From Paragonimus westermani (Eukaryota; Platyhelminthes; Trematoda; Plagiorchiida; Troglotrematidae), in contig QNGE01000429.1 in NCBI GenBank assembly GCA_008508345.1, positions 198,642 to 262,641 of the forward strand: 64,000 nt of DNA. The letters run 5' to 3'. This document shows, piece after piece, positions 51,414-63,677 of the stretch. Below the pieces are notes generated by a model, which saw only the letters and a list, made by a program, of their open reading frames with translations, was not told the DNA's origin and made no database searches. Each line of letters starts with the position of its first letter. Within the stretch, counting starts at the first letter, position 1. The position numbers were made by a program, and so were the translations under genes.

Positions 51414-52898
51414 GTAAGCCCACGAAATTTGTCTAGAGTACAACCGATCCTTTGAATGCATGCATGATAACGCATTTTACTGAACATATCTGCGATGAAA
51501 CATAATGATTTTAAGGTGAATAAATGTTGGAAATGATCAGAAAATACTGGAAGCAATAAAACCCACGTAATGAGTAAAATAAAATTTCTTCTACAGGTAC
51601 CCAGAAATTCTTCCAAAAATTAATTTGCAGTATCCATTTGATTCGAAACAAATCAGCTGTAAATTAAATAAATTTCTTCAGAGAACATTATGTTAATCAG
51701 ATGAAAGTTTCGATTTTCACAAGGACATCTTCTTGTCTGGATATTTATCTCTGGTCGCACGTATGCTAAAACCATCAAATGGTAATCCCTTCCGTACAGA
51801 TTGTTTTGGTAGGCGTTACTTAAACTAACTCGTCCGTTTCAGCATAAACGACATTTAACCGGACAATCTTTTTCCAGACACTTTCATTAGACCAGTTATA
51901 CCTGGTTTAAATCCGACTTACCCGATCCTCCAAACCGATTTTTAAGGCGATCTGTAAAAACCACCCATGTTTCAGGCATCCGACTTCCTCATACTCCATA
52001 CCATACAGCAGCAAGCAACATAGCATACGAGGTCTGTGCATGCGTCATTCACATTCAACCTTTGGATGATCGCTCGACGGTCGGTTCTTCAAAGCCCGGC
52101 TGTTATTAAGCCCTGGATACTGCATGGGCATCGAACAAAATTGTTAATGTTTCTGGTGTTAAAACCTCTGATTGTAACTGTTATCAGACCATGTTTAACT
52201 ATTTGGCTTAAAATTGTAGCCGTGTGACTCCGTCCAAAAGGATTATCGTCGTGGAAGTGTGATACGAAAACAAAATTTGGATGGACTGAAACATTTTATT
52301 GCGGTACGTCTACATTGTTGCAAATAACTTCGTTGTCTATATTGCTGACAATGTAATTGTGAATTGACTACAGTTAGCAGAAAAACGAAAAATCTCCCAG
52401 GGTTTGTCTTTTAAAAGCCATACTACTAATAAACACCAAGAGTAGCCTCAACTTACATCAACAAAATTGGTGGGCGGAGCCCACAGCGTGTTTTTGTGGT
52501 GTGCACGGTGACATTGCGCAGACGCTCCACAGCTGCGTACTCAATGTCCGAAGACTGCAAACTTAGAAAAGAAATTCGTGTTATCTCACGGGAATTCCAA
52601 CTGAAGGACTTACTCGGAAGCCTACCTGAAAACAGACCACTTAATTAGGCCGGGGTTACTGAATGGCCCCAACAAACCACAACAAACACTGCGTGGTAGC
52701 TAGCACGGGGAAGTACGTGTACTTCAGGTAACAACGTTCGGTTGTAACACTCCAGCGTTTTGGTTACCACAGTTCATGGTCGATATCACCCAACAGTTGA
52801 GAACCACCTCAACGTTTGTAGAACGATGTGAGGCCAGAAAAGAACATAGATCGATGTGTGCAAATGAACAAAGTAAAAGTATAATGTTTCCTTTGCAG

Positions 52899-53072
52899 GA
52901 ATGTGCCATCTGGATGATTTGCCACCAAATGATGGATAGTGAAATGCTGCGCTTAAGAAAGAAACAGATTTACAAATTAACGAAATGCCGTTTAGAAGCC
53001 AACGATTTCTCTTATGATCCGAGACATCTTCTCTTGTGGTTCTATGTTCATCACGCCATTTCTAGACCTTGA
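52899..53072 (+). CDS. candidate kinase regulatory exon, uncertain
   Basis: A strong acceptor (taatgtttcctttgcag) precedes a frame starting ECAIWMICHQMMDSEMLRLR, followed by the basic helix-like stretch KKQIYKLTKCRLEANDFSYD. It ends with TGA right after 53072. The start phase (0) matches the end of the HPWIK exon. A basic amphipathic helix just after the kinase domain is what an autoinhibitory or calmodulin-binding segment would look like, but I cannot align it to any family member. No good donor is visible, so it would be a terminal exon or a false positive. If it is terminal, the exon at 61078 belongs to another isoform or another gene. Confidence 0.33.
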   Translation, partial: ECAIWMICHQMMDSEMLRLRKKQIYKLTKCRLEANDFSYDPRHLLLWFYVHHAISRP

Positions 53073-54098
53073 CTTGATGTAATACACCCTTGTTGCCTAA
53101 ACGCTAAACTGCGCTCCCCAATTCTCGCTGTTGCTGCCCCGTTAGTGTTTCGAATTTACTTCATTTCAGTATGTATTTTTACACACTGTCAACGGTAATT
53201 TGGGGCCATGTTGGAGGTAACATACAATGTTATTTAGGTGGGAGTACGTAGCTCTTTCAACAGTAACCAATAAACTTGGCTGGTTTGCTATCTACACACC
53301 TGCTTTATCGTGATGAATGCTAACTCTGAGATGTGGAGGCCGTTTAGTTTGGATCGACCTAAAACATTTGCTCCAAATGGGTTTCGGCTTGGTTGATTAC
53401 GAATGAAGGTGACATGCCTATACATGTATGTGCCGATCGAGCTAAGCCCGATTTAGGGGTTAAGACGCTTCTCATAACAACCCTGTTGGTTTACAGACTG
53501 ACCCCTCAAGGTCTGTACAGACTGCAAGCGTAAATTCTTTTGATTTCGATTTAAAATCTACGTATTCTGTTCGCCGAAGAAAGATCCGACTTGCGAACCG
53601 GCGGCTGACCTGACCCTTCCTGCTTCCTTGGCCTGGTGATCAGGCCTATGTGCTTTTTTCATCCGGCAGGTTGTGGGGACTTTGGCATTTTTACTTTCAG
53701 GTTCACCCACGTCAGACAGGGTGAAGGGGGGATAAAAAAAACAGTGAGGCTCGTGCGTTTGTATGTCTCAACACTGATTACGTGGGGGCTCTTAGGGTGT
53801 GAAGCAGAGACATTATATTATACAGCAGAACTAAACTGGCACCTGAAGCACTGTTGTCTTCCGCGTAAGGAGGGAAAGGGTTACAAATCGTAGCCTTAAA
53901 CGAATTGCACTCCGATCTTCCAATAGATCAGCATGACCGTTGATGTATTGCCTAGTATGTCCGAAAAACTTGTATATATTCTTAGAAGCCTATTCTAGTT
54001 TACGATACATATATTGTGTGCAACAGTAGTCGGAATGAATCGCCACAGCCCAACTCACTGTGTACCTTGGACTAGGTTAGCCTCTTACTGCTGAGTCA

Positions 54099-54226
54099 GT
54101 CAGACTTTTGAGTCGTTGGCTACAGATAGGGTCCCTCAAGAAAAACCTTCTCAGTGTTGCCCCTCAGGTCAAGCCTTTGAGTCAGATGCTTCAGGTAGAT
54201 TTCCCCAAGAAAACCCTAACAGCGTT
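54099..54226 (+). repeat. two diverged tandem units upstream of the LINE
   Basis: Two units of about 58-60 bp, 54099-54158 and 54169-54226, share the order TTTGAGTC, GCT, AGATAG/AGATT, CCCTCAAGAAAA or CCCCAAGAAAA, and a terminal CAG[TC]GTT. They lie directly 5' of the LINE coding relic and may be its 5' UTR monomers. Similarity is moderate and was judged by eye. Confidence 0.45.
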
Positions 54227-54249
54227 CAAATCCGCTGAATGAAAGATTG

Positions 54250-56330
54250 ATATTGAGGTCGGAAGTGTCAAGCTGAGACAAGCCCGGGGACGCAAGACGC
54301 TCTCCGATAGAACAGGGAAAGTGCGCACGCTGCTGGATCGACACCCCAGCAGAGGACGACCAGAACACAGCACCGCACTAATCGCCAGGGAACGGAACCA
54401 CTGCAGCATCGAAGTAGAAGCCTTGAGTGAGACAAGGCTTGGAGACCAAAACCAATTGCGGGAAGCAGGTGCTCGCTACACTTTCTACGGAATAGGTTGT
54501 AAGGCAGACGGTGTTCGGGAGCATGGTGTCTGTTTCGCAGTCGCTGATCGCACCAATGCTGTGATTATCGGTAGACCGCACAGCACCACCTCTCAAATCG
54601 ATCGGATCGATCGACCTGAGTATGCCACGTTTGATAGTGTTCATGGATCTACTGCGTGTCACACTGACGATACAAAGGACCAGTTCTATTATCAGCTGTA
54701 CACCACAATTCGGTCAGCACTGGTGACTGACCAACTCTGTTCTCGACTACCCGAACTCCTAAGATGGGATCGACTCGGTAGCATGGCCGGGAGTCATCGA
54801 ACCTCACGACATCGGTTCAATCAACGAGAACGTTAACCGTCTGCTCCACCTGTGTGCTACTCACGAACTGGCTATCACGAACACCCGATTCCAGCTGGCT
54901 GCGAGCGACATCACGACGTGGACTAATCCACGAATCGGTCACCACCGTTCGCTTGACTACGGGATTGTGCGGCAACGCGAGATTCATGAAGTGTGCATCA
55001 CGCGAGTGACGCGCAGCGCTGAATGTAGCACAGATCATAGGCTGGTCAGGACCAAATTGTTTATTCATGTACGCGTCTACTTATTGTAGATCCTCCGGAT
55101 AAAGACGAAAGTTGGATATCAAACGGCTGAAGAACTGGGAGACGAAGACTGCCTTTCAACGTGCAGTAATCGCTCGTCTGCAAAACGCTCCTGTATCCAC
55201 TACCACTGAAGGTGTGTGGCAACAAGTGAACAACTGAACAGATCACGGCAGTAGTCTCGGAAATGACCGGATTGGTTTGACGACAACAATGCAGTTGTCT
55301 CCAACTGGATACACAAGATGAGTGCAACGTTCACTTGTACCACAATGAGCCCGAACAATGTAGACAGAAAGGTCACATTCGGGTGCGTTTGTCGTCACCT
55401 CGACGAACCTCCTCCCGGAGTGAAGAACGATTGATCAAAAGGGATGTGAGGTGATGCACAACTGCGCAAACTGACAACAACACGGGAATTCTCACGGCTC
55501 GCCTAAAACGATTTTCGGTCCATCCGTCCGGTCGACCAAACCACTGATCGACGTGGACACTTGCTCTTCATAACCCACCCAACCATAGGACACTATGAAG
55601 GTCTAACGTGAGCATCTCGGTGGCCTGCTAAACCGTCCTGCTACCATTGATTGGAAGACCGCGAACAGCCTTCCACAACAAACTGTCAACGTTTCACTTG
55701 CTCTCGTCCCAGAATTGGTAGAGATGGAGGCGGTCATCGTGCAACGGTGAAACGGTAAGACTACAAAGGTGGGTGGATTGTCAGGAGAGATGTCAAAGAC
55801 TGGTGGATCAGTTTCGGAGGATGCTTTGCTCTAGTTGGTTCAGCCCTTTTGGGGGTGTGGAGTGGTCTCTCAAGAATCCAAAGATGCCCCGATCTTACTT
55901 TTGTTTTTTGAAGGGAAAGATAAGAAACAACGTAACGACAGTTATTGGTTCATCAGTCTGTTCAGCTGCGCTGGAAAGTTGTCCGGCAGGAATCCTAATG
56001 AACCGACCCAATGCAAAAGTTTTTGGAACCGATGCTCCTGAGTAGCAGTGTGGATTGCGGACGAGTAGAGATGAGACCGACATGGCTTTTGCTGCTCGAC
56101 AGGTGCGGAAGAAATTTCGTAAACGCGATCAGCCGCTGCTTGTCCTGTTTGTGGATTGCACTACGATGTTTGGCTCCTGGAGCCGTCAGACACTCAATAT
56201 ATTTAGATTATCAGGTAGGTTCGTCGATTTAATTAGACTGTTGCAACTGGATAGGAAGGCGAATGTAGAGTCGTATAGATCAACTCCTGATGACCTTGAC
56301 CTTGTTACTGACGTATGACAGGATTGTGTC
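54250..56330 (+). mobile_element. degenerate APE-type LINE (non-LTR retrotransposon)
   Basis: The relic encodes an apurinic-type endonuclease followed by a reverse transcriptase, scattered over all three + frames. Endonuclease blocks are GKVRTLLDRHPSRGRPEHST, IEVEALSETRL (catalytic Glu in SETRL), QLREAGARYTFYG, KDQFYYQL, then after a frame change LLHLCATHELAITNTRFQL, SLDYGIVRQREI and AECSTDHRLV (SDH-like). Reverse transcriptase blocks are IFGPSVRSTKP, LLNRPATIDW with LPQQTVN, KDAPILLLFFEGKDK, SLFSCAGKLSGR, then DMAFAARQVRKKFRKRD and LLVLFVDCTTMFG. The last is a damaged form of the VDLTKAFD block that carries the first catalytic Asp. The YADD box and 3' end were not identified with confidence. 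A further diverged stretch up to about 56.75 kb may belong to it. There are many stops and frame changes, so it is inactive; the clade (RTE, CR1 or I) is not decided. Confidence 0.82.
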
Positions 56331-57394
56331 CCAGTTATAGCCTCAGTTTACATTCGATAGCAGCGCCACCAGTTATCCTTCGGAATCAGGAAGAACGTGT
56401 TAATGTTCAGTAGGACACAAATGAACGCTTTTTAAGTGTTCGATGGCTAGGAACTCTAGACAATCACATTTGGTATCATACGAACGGATATGATTGACAA
56501 GGATGACAGGTGGCCGGGCATCTGGGAAGATCCTAAGCGATCGTCATCACGTTCACAGAGAAACCTACTTTAGGCTACACGACTAAATGGCTGAAAGGTC
56601 AGAAGACATCTGTACGGAACAAAACACTCTTTCGTTATGTTACTACTATATTAGTAAGTGCTTGTCAATCGAAACATGCATTACAACTGCGTCTGTCCGT
56701 TGGGCGAATGCAGAAACTACTCATTGAAAAACATTCGCACTACATAAATATCTCGGTATTCTGCTTATACGTCTGCATTCATACGTAATCTTTCATAAAG
56801 GGACGTTCTGGGCTAAAACCCGATCCATATACGACGAGAATACCAGATACCTCAAGCTTATCCAGCGGATCCCACGAATTGTCCCGAACCACCGCGATTA
56901 GCTGCAATGTATATGACAGTGTACGAACGAAATATGTTGCTTGGCTACGCTCACCCAATATGACTATTACACAGCCACCGGTGATTAGTATCTCTTCCCA
57001 TTATAACCTTAGACAAGACCGGAACATACTAACCGCCGTTACGAAACATGTGCTTCGTAATTTCCCACATCTGCTTCAGATTGTTCAAACGCCTACCCTT
57101 CGATGAAGTGACGAAAAGGCTAATTAATAAATCGCATCTTCCACCTAACATATTCATATGCACGAATAGGAAAATCAATCATATTGTGTTAACCCTGTCT
57201 TTGGCTTTTGTCATTCACGGTAGTGTTCCCATGTCTATCCTCCATCGCCTGCACACAGAATCGTTCAGTGTGGGCAACGAAATGGGTGCTTTATTCCTCC
57301 ATGACGCCCTTCATAGCAGAATGGCTTAACTCTCCCAGAATATGCATGTCATTTTTGCTGACTCAGTCCCTGATTAGAATCACCACCTACCAAA

Positions 57395-58210
57395 GCGTCA
57401 TGGTGGACCCAAAACTGCAGCTTCACTCTCGACTTCATTATGTTCCAAACATTCTCAGCGGGGTTCAGCAGAGGCAAATATGATGCTAACCGCAAAAGCT
57501 ACCCTCCCTGATACACATCTCTGGAAAAAAAATGCAATGCAAATCAGTATGGCAAATGATAGCGTCACAAATTACCACTATTTCTGACACGGCAGCACCG
57601 ATATTCAGTTTACCCATCAGAGCACGGGATCATTGCCTACAGCATTGTAGGCACCCCCTATTACCGTAGAGCTCGTACTGGATCTTTCTGTCATTGATTC
57701 GATCAAATGTAAGTTTCAGCCTCTGCTGTTGGTGACAGAAGTGTATGATTTCGTGCCCTTCAATGAACGTCCCATTGACCTCATACAAAGCAAGGTGAAG
57801 GTTGTCTCATCAGTCCAGTAGAGTCTTGGGGTTTCCGTCACACTCCAGAAATCGCCAACCAAAATGTAGCTGTTCCGCCCGGTTCTCAATGATATTCATG
57901 CTGACGGGAATTTGGTACGGCTACTTCACAGTGATGAAGCGCCCATTCAAATATCGGTTGATTGTAGTTGTCGACACTTCCTTCGCAAACTCTACTTTTG
58001 ATCGCGTTCTCAAAAATGTGACAGCCACTGTCGTGTTCGTACAGATCCATTCCAGAATCATGTCGATCTCGGATTCGTTCAAAATTCTACTTCCCTGCTC
58101 TCTGCGAGGCTGCTTTTCTTAAATGATACAATCGACATGGAACCACTTATACACGGTCATGCAATTGACTCCATATAGAGGAGCTGCAATGCGCCAATCA
58201 TCACCTCCTT
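57395..58210 (-). mobile_element. degenerate IS630/mariner-like transposase
   Basis: Read on the minus strand, relic blocks appear in family order. A helix-turn-helix DDWRIAAPLYGVNCMTVYKW lies at about 58210-58150. ILNESEIDMILEWI, EVSTTTINRYLNGRFITVK and MNIIENRAEQ follow (58100-57870). YWTDETTFTL, with the first catalytic Asp, and RSMGRSLKGTKSYTSVTNSR lie at 57820-57725. IVVICDAI, the second Asp, is at about 57590. YLPLLNPAENVWNIMKSRVK, with Glu in the NPAEN box, is at 57480-57400. Several frame changes and stops separate the blocks. The two-Asp plus NP.EN layout is that of the IS630/Tc1/mariner superfamily, and the STTTI.RYL.GR..T.K pattern suggests an IS630-like member. Terminal inverted repeats were not found. 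Confidence 0.75.
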
Positions 58211-60199
58211 CCAAAGCTTACGTAATGCACCTGAACGTATCGGGACTGGTGTGGCTCTGCTTGCGTCCGTCACCCATGACTGATTTTAGAATACCAAAAC
58301 ATGTTTGCGAAACCACTTGACTGCACCAGTGTTGTAGGTCATAGGAGGATTGACGACATTCATTGGTTCGTGCACCCTGTCCTCTATGGGTTGAACTCTA
58401 TAGCCCGACTGGACCACATGACGACTCTGAAAACTTAAGCATTCTCTCGATGATCACCCTATCGCATCACCTAATCAAAAATGCCCCAAAACAGGACTCC
58501 GCTAGGCCAATCAGAAATCAATTTTATAGCCAGAAAATGCAATGGGGAAGTTCTAAGGCCCCGAAACGAAAGGCTTTTACACAGAATACAGCCTTATGCC
58601 TAAAACAGAAAAGTGTAGAAAAAAGTAATGTAGTGAAAGAGATCGGACAAACATGCATAACGTCAACGAAACATGTAAATGCAAATGCTTGTATAAACAG
58701 GTCTGATCTGTTCACGCACGTGACTAAAACATTTCAAAAGCTGAGTTCGTTCTGTGCGTCTTAATTTGACTGTCAGTGCGCATACAATCAGCAATCTCGA
58801 TTAGTCACTTAGTCAACCTGTCTGAAGAAGCACAGCTAATGGTGATTTGAAAGCCACATGTGTCACAGTTCAGTCTTACCAAGATGGTCTACCACTTGTA
58901 GCTGAATTGAAGAACGCAGGCTGACGTTTAACTCACTCTTATATTGAGTGAAAACATTGCATGCTCTGTGCGCTCTCATGAAATGCCTTCCAAAATATTA
59001 CCCCCACCGGCTTCTGTGTGCTGAGTAACAGCCAGCTGTGCTGGACAGTGATTTTATTCCGGTCATCTGTCTCAATTAAGATGCATCCACAAAACCGTGT
59101 TTTCCGACATCCGTCAGTAGCGGAAGTTCCGAGCAGAAGTAAGAAACAACTCATCACCTGATAAATACAATCTCCAAAATAATCACACGTGACACATGTG
59201 ACCAAGAGTTGCTGCGTGGGTGGTTGTTTCATTGAGCGATTGTAAGTGGGCCTAACTTTCGGTAAAATAACCACTTAAGAAGGTAAGCTATCCCTGTGCT
59301 TCTACAAATCAAGTCTAGAAACCAACTGGTGAAAATTCTGAAATTATCACAAACTATATTTTGGTAACATACTATAAAAGATGTTGAAAATATTGCGAAG
59401 ACGCGTAAAGGAAACTGCCTTTGAAGGGCGTAGCTGGTCGGAATAAGCTCAAATGTTGAACAGTGTGTTATAAAGAGTAGCTCTGAATGCAACAGCCTGT
59501 GATCGTAACGTAGTTCGCCGGTCATTAATTCTCGTTGCGTATACAATTCGGTAAAATTCAATCTGATTTACTTATCTCAAGATGACTGCGTCAAGCTGAT
59601 AAAAACACTCATCAACGAAGTTGCTGACAGAAGATTAGTTCGTGTGCGTACAACAACCACATCCTATTGATTGTTATTCATAACATCTTGACTTCGTTTG
59701 TTTTTGCGTAAGCACTGAGTCTGACTTGCGATACACTTAGCTTCTCTCATTTTCCTAGTTCTCTTACAACCGTAGCATCCTGGTGACTCAGCGTTCGATC
59801 ACGCGCAGACAGACCTTCTAGCAGCCATTATATTCGTTGATTTGAGTGCAGCCGAAGGTCTGATTTTTCACAACTGGGTTTTTACCAAATTCTTATTCAT
59901 GCCAAACAATAATGCCAGCTCAATGCGTTATAGTGGTATTGGTGGATTCCGGAATGAACTAATTGAGAAATCTTGCCTACACAGCCAACCTCCTGCATCA
60001 TTTGGTGGATTCCACAACAGTGGGATGAGTGGGTAACTGAGTTTAAATGTGAATTTTCCGAGCTTCGTGAATTCTTTGTAGCTAAGCCATAATATGATAC
60101 ACACTTTCTGTCTCCGGTTTGAGTCTAACCGATGATCAGATTAATCATGACTGGGTGTCTTCTAAAAATATAGGAAATAAACTTAACAAAGTAAGGGCT

Positions 60200-60790
60200 A
60201 GTAATGAATATAAATCCCTAAAATGGTGTAGCGAACAAGCTCGTTTTCGGTTATTCATCATCAGGCCAAATACATAACATTTATATGAAACAGAGTTGTC
60301 ATGGGAAAGCGAACAAAACAAATGGCAAGTTCAAGTGAGGTCAGACACGTCATAGGCACACACGGAGACGACGTTTTGATACGATTACGTCACCATTATG
60401 ACGTAACTGGAACCATGGTGTTTTGATCAGTCGTGGTGTGGATGTTTGGCCATGGCAACCTCAACGCCTGAACAAAGCGCTTTTGTGCGCACAACGGTGG
60501 ATTATTCAATCGAATTCCGATCGCTTCAGCCGTGGCCAAAATTCGGCATCTGACAGCTTTTGAGTGAATGCCTTTGACTCGGTAAATCAGACGAAACGAG
60601 GAGGCCAGGTTGACAGTATGATTGGTATCAACGAGGTGTGCAACAACTGCGCTAGTAATCGTCGACGTGATGCACGACTAAGCAGACTGAATCCGTCATG
60701 GTCACTGTTGTGTACATGCGTCTCATACGCTGGTGTTTCCAACACCCTGAGTGATTACGATGTTGAACACATTCAAGTGTTTTGATATTA
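60200..60790 (-). mobile_element. 3' fragment of a Penelope/GIY-YIG-like retroelement
   Basis: The minus strand at about 60665-60410 carries an uninterrupted coding relic: SAVVAHLVDTNHTVNL, FRLIYRVKGIHSKAVRCRIL, then ATAEAIGIRLNNPPLC and KRFVQALRLPWP. This resembles the C-terminal endonuclease end of Penelope-type elements (SA...H...T.H.v, then a TAEA.aI box and a final N.. LPWP). Downstream on the same strand the motif CCTGATGATGAATAACCGAA (complement of about 60245-60264) resembles the 3' untranslated signature of such repeats. A 73-codon + strand frame over the same DNA is a shadow. Family assignment is tentative. Confidence 0.5.
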
Positions 60791-61077
60791 TTTAGATTAT
60801 GTAAGAATGCGCAAGTTTGCATGTACTACAGGCTATCAGCATGCTTTTATGGAAATAGGGAAGTGAACAACGTCAGTAACGGTTCTGTTATGTTACGTTG
60901 AGATGAACCACCACGTGTAGTGGAAAGTTTAAATATGTGAAATGAAAATTGAAAAGCATGAACTTAGATCCAACAAGGAGACATTCGTATATGCTAAGTT
61001 TAAACAGAGAGTTTTCACATGCACTGAGCATTATCCAAATTTCACCTAAATGAGTTGAACCAATTTTCTACCAATAG

Positions 61078-61488
61078 TATCCTTCACCTCCGTCCTCGCC
61101 AGTCCATCCGATTCCCAATGCCGAAAATCAGTCAAACGTATTTTGCCATGGTCCACAGTCGCAGTCTACTCAAACAGGGCTGGAACGCAGCAATGGATCT
61201 TATCTAGATCGAATGGAATCAGAGAAGAACCGACAAGAACATCGGCGAGACAAAAGGGGTCGTCGGAAATTGTCACATGAACGGAATTCACATGATGGCG
61301 ATGTGATTGAGTTGATCACTCCTGAGGAAATCCTGCCCACACGAGGTAATCACTCTTCAACACAACTTGCTACATATGATCACAGTCTTGGGCTGGAAGT
61401 CGGAAGTAAGACAGTACTATTTGGCGCACCAGAATTTATCCACCAGCAGAAAATATCAGCCAGTAGAGTTCAACCAAAAACATGGTAG
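61078..61488 (+). CDS. candidate C-terminal tail exon of the kinase
   Basis: A frame open from an acceptor (caattttctaccaatag) reads YPSPPSSPVHPIPNAENQSN, a Gln/Ser-rich stretch, then a very charged MESEKNRQEHRRDKRGRRKL, and later GDVIELITPEEILPTR and GLEVGSKTVLFGAPEF, up to TAG at 61486-61488. The composition is that of a disordered protein segment with a bipartite basic cluster (RRDKRGRRK), and unlike the random frames elsewhere in the window. It starts in phase 0, exactly what the HPWIK exon needs, so direct splicing gives an intact protein. It could instead continue through a weak donor near its end (catg then gtagtc) or at 61346 (acgag then gtaatc). No domain was recognised. Confidence 0.6.
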   Translation, partial: YPSPPSSPVHPIPNAENQSNVFCHGPQSQSTQTGLERSNGSYLDRMESEKNRQEHRRDKRGRRKLSHERNSHDGDVIELITPEEILPTRGNHSSTQLATYDHSLGLEVGSKTVLFGAPEFIHQQKISASRVQPKTW

Positions 61489-63677
61489 TCAGTAGTAACG
61501 TGTCCACACCAAACGTAGTACGAATGAAGCCAAACGGTTTGGACACTGCGCTTAACATATTTTTACTAAATAGACTGAGAAGAATACATCACTAGAAGCA
61601 AGCTGTAATACTCAGATTTTTAACCACTTCAGGCGGCTTTCCTCAAAAGTGCTGTAATCGGAATCATATTAACAAAGATCAGAGGTCACTTTGGGTTTCC
61701 CACAGTTAGATCAACTTGTTTTGTCTCTGATATCGGCAAATGTTGTCTCGGTAACAGAATTCAATGCATACATCCTTTTCGTGATTTACCGGAACTCGTG
61801 ACATCTCTGACAGCCCGTTATTGTGTTGATGTCTATCGAATTAAAACGATTTGGCTTATCTGTGACAGACCTTAAAATACATTTCATTATGAGTGAGGTT
61901 TTCACTTCCGAACCTTTTCTTTCGCCCTGTGAAATCTCTTGAGGCATAGGGAGAGATTGATGTCCAACTCTCTGTGGACAGAAAAACCAAGTTATTAGTT
62001 TACCCTAACGTTGGTAGCAATGATCATAAGTGTATCCCTTGTAGCTTCATTTCCACTCTTGAACCGCATTTTCCTATTAATAATCCCCAGTTCTGCTGTG
62101 CGCATTTGCTGATATGTAGAGGAACTTCTCTCGTGACGAAGTTAGCCTAAAAATCCATACACAGGTTGATCGTGCTTGAACAAGAAGATGGCCTGTTTTA
62201 AGCAACTCTGACTCCCTGCTGACCGGCAACTATGTCTGTTATCCCTGTAACAGTGTATGCTGAGTTCTAGGCATGAAAATATGGTCAAATCCCACATTTG
62301 CTGACACGTTTGATTTTGTGAAATTCCTCTGGACCACGATATAAACACTGATGACAGAAGATCCACTTGACATCATACGGATTGCAGAGACCTTGATTCG
62401 ACTGTGCGTGCTTGCGATCAGATAAAGAAGATCACAAACCCCTATCCTAACTTTGAAAAGCTTTTCCTTGTCTCAGGTGTGCAATAGCTCGATCTTAAAT
62501 AAGCCAAAACTGAGTAACCAATGACGGCGACCAGCACAGGCAAGGTAAGTATGTATGTTGCTAGATTTACCGAAACATTCTACCGACAGCAACGTGTTGC
62601 TATTGAAATGGTTGTCATGTGCGGCTGAAGACGAAGGAGGTCAGTTGGACGAGCATATTCCCGTCACTTTCATAAGAACTGCTGAGTACCGTATTCAATT
62701 GGTGGTCACCACCCAAGGTAGGGACTGAGAGTTAAACTCACATCTTTATGTTTATGAGGTTAATAGGCCAGCTGTTACCCCGTGACCCTATTCTAAGCGG
62801 CTTCGTATCATTTTACACGCCAGTTTCACTTTTGACAATATGAGATTTGAAAAACTACCAAATGACCACCACTCACGCATTGCAACCGCCCCGATATTCA
62901 GATGTGCGTCTTTAATGGACGATAGCGCTCCGACCTGTACTAGTTCGATTGTAATAAGTTATCTTATTGCAAGTACGGGTGAAGTTTGATTTGTTTATTA
63001 CTGTAGTGAGAAGTTGTTCGATAAAATAGGGACTTTATTGCCCAACACGCACGTTCCCACAACACGTACGCCCTCACACTTATGAACTGGGATTCCACCC
63101 TACAACGCATGGAGGTTTCCATCTAAACGCCGTATGCACTTCTGCCTGGTTCTGTTCGATTGAACTGATTTCGTTGAGTGATGACTCATTCGTTTGCTGG
63201 GAGACTTCGTACGATTCTCATCAACGTGTCCAACAATACCAGTGAGTGTTGGACCACTCGCTTCTCCGACCTGGTCCTCGGCCACAATACGCCAAAAATC
63301 CCAAAAGCTCAACAGCACATAAGTTCACAGGTTTCTAGAAGAGGTGAAGGGAATGTGCCAAGAATTGACGTTGGACGACTCCGAAATGTACAGACAGAAA
63401 ATCTAAGCTAGTAAAGCTGAAAACTGCTCATATTTGATAATCTGCCAATGTGTGTTAAGACGTTAAATATGCAACCTGTGCTGTGAGACCAGAACGATGG
63501 TGGCACGGATTGCTTAGTCAGAAAATCGACATAATGGGTTTGCGCCTCTACAATACCACTTACACAAAACATATTTGCATAAAACAATAATTTGGGGATG
63601 GCACACAAGCCATTGACAAGCACATGTACGTAAGACTCCCTTTATTGACGGAGTATACTCCAACCCATTTTCTTGAG
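61489..63677 (+). other. downstream intron, 3' UTR or intergenic DNA
   Basis: No gene or clear mobile element is seen. A segment at about 62700-62800 has a weak pol III-like layout on the minus strand (GGGGTAACAGCTGG and GAGTTTAACTCTC), not strong enough to call. No unambiguous polyadenylation site marks the end of the kinase gene. Confidence 0.5.

Larger units (their letters stand above)
51414..61077 (+). other. kinase intron or introns with clustered retroelement relics
   Basis: The region lies between the HPWIK exon and the candidate tail exon. It contains the candidate exon at 52899-53072, a tandem repeat and LINE relic (54.1-56.3 kb), an IS630/mariner-like relic (57.4-58.2 kb) and a retroelement 3' fragment (60.2-60.8 kb). 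A further acceptor-like site at about 51975 (ccatgtttcag) opens a short frame with IRLPHTPYHTAASNIAYEV, too weak to call. The stretches 53.1-54.0 kb and 58.4-60.1 kb hold nothing I recognise, though the first may be 5' sequence of the LINE. Confidence 0.6.

Noticed and set aside
51976..52109. Possible exon after acceptor ccatgtttcag
   Set aside because: Two of the three frames look open for a while, but the frame that matches the HPWIK exon stops after 15 codons and no good donor is present.
57802..58122. Plus-strand 106-codon frame
   Set aside because: It is the antisense shadow of the IS630-like transposase relic.
62700..62800. Possible SINE head on the minus strand
   Set aside because: The A and B box matches are weak and no second copy is seen in the window.
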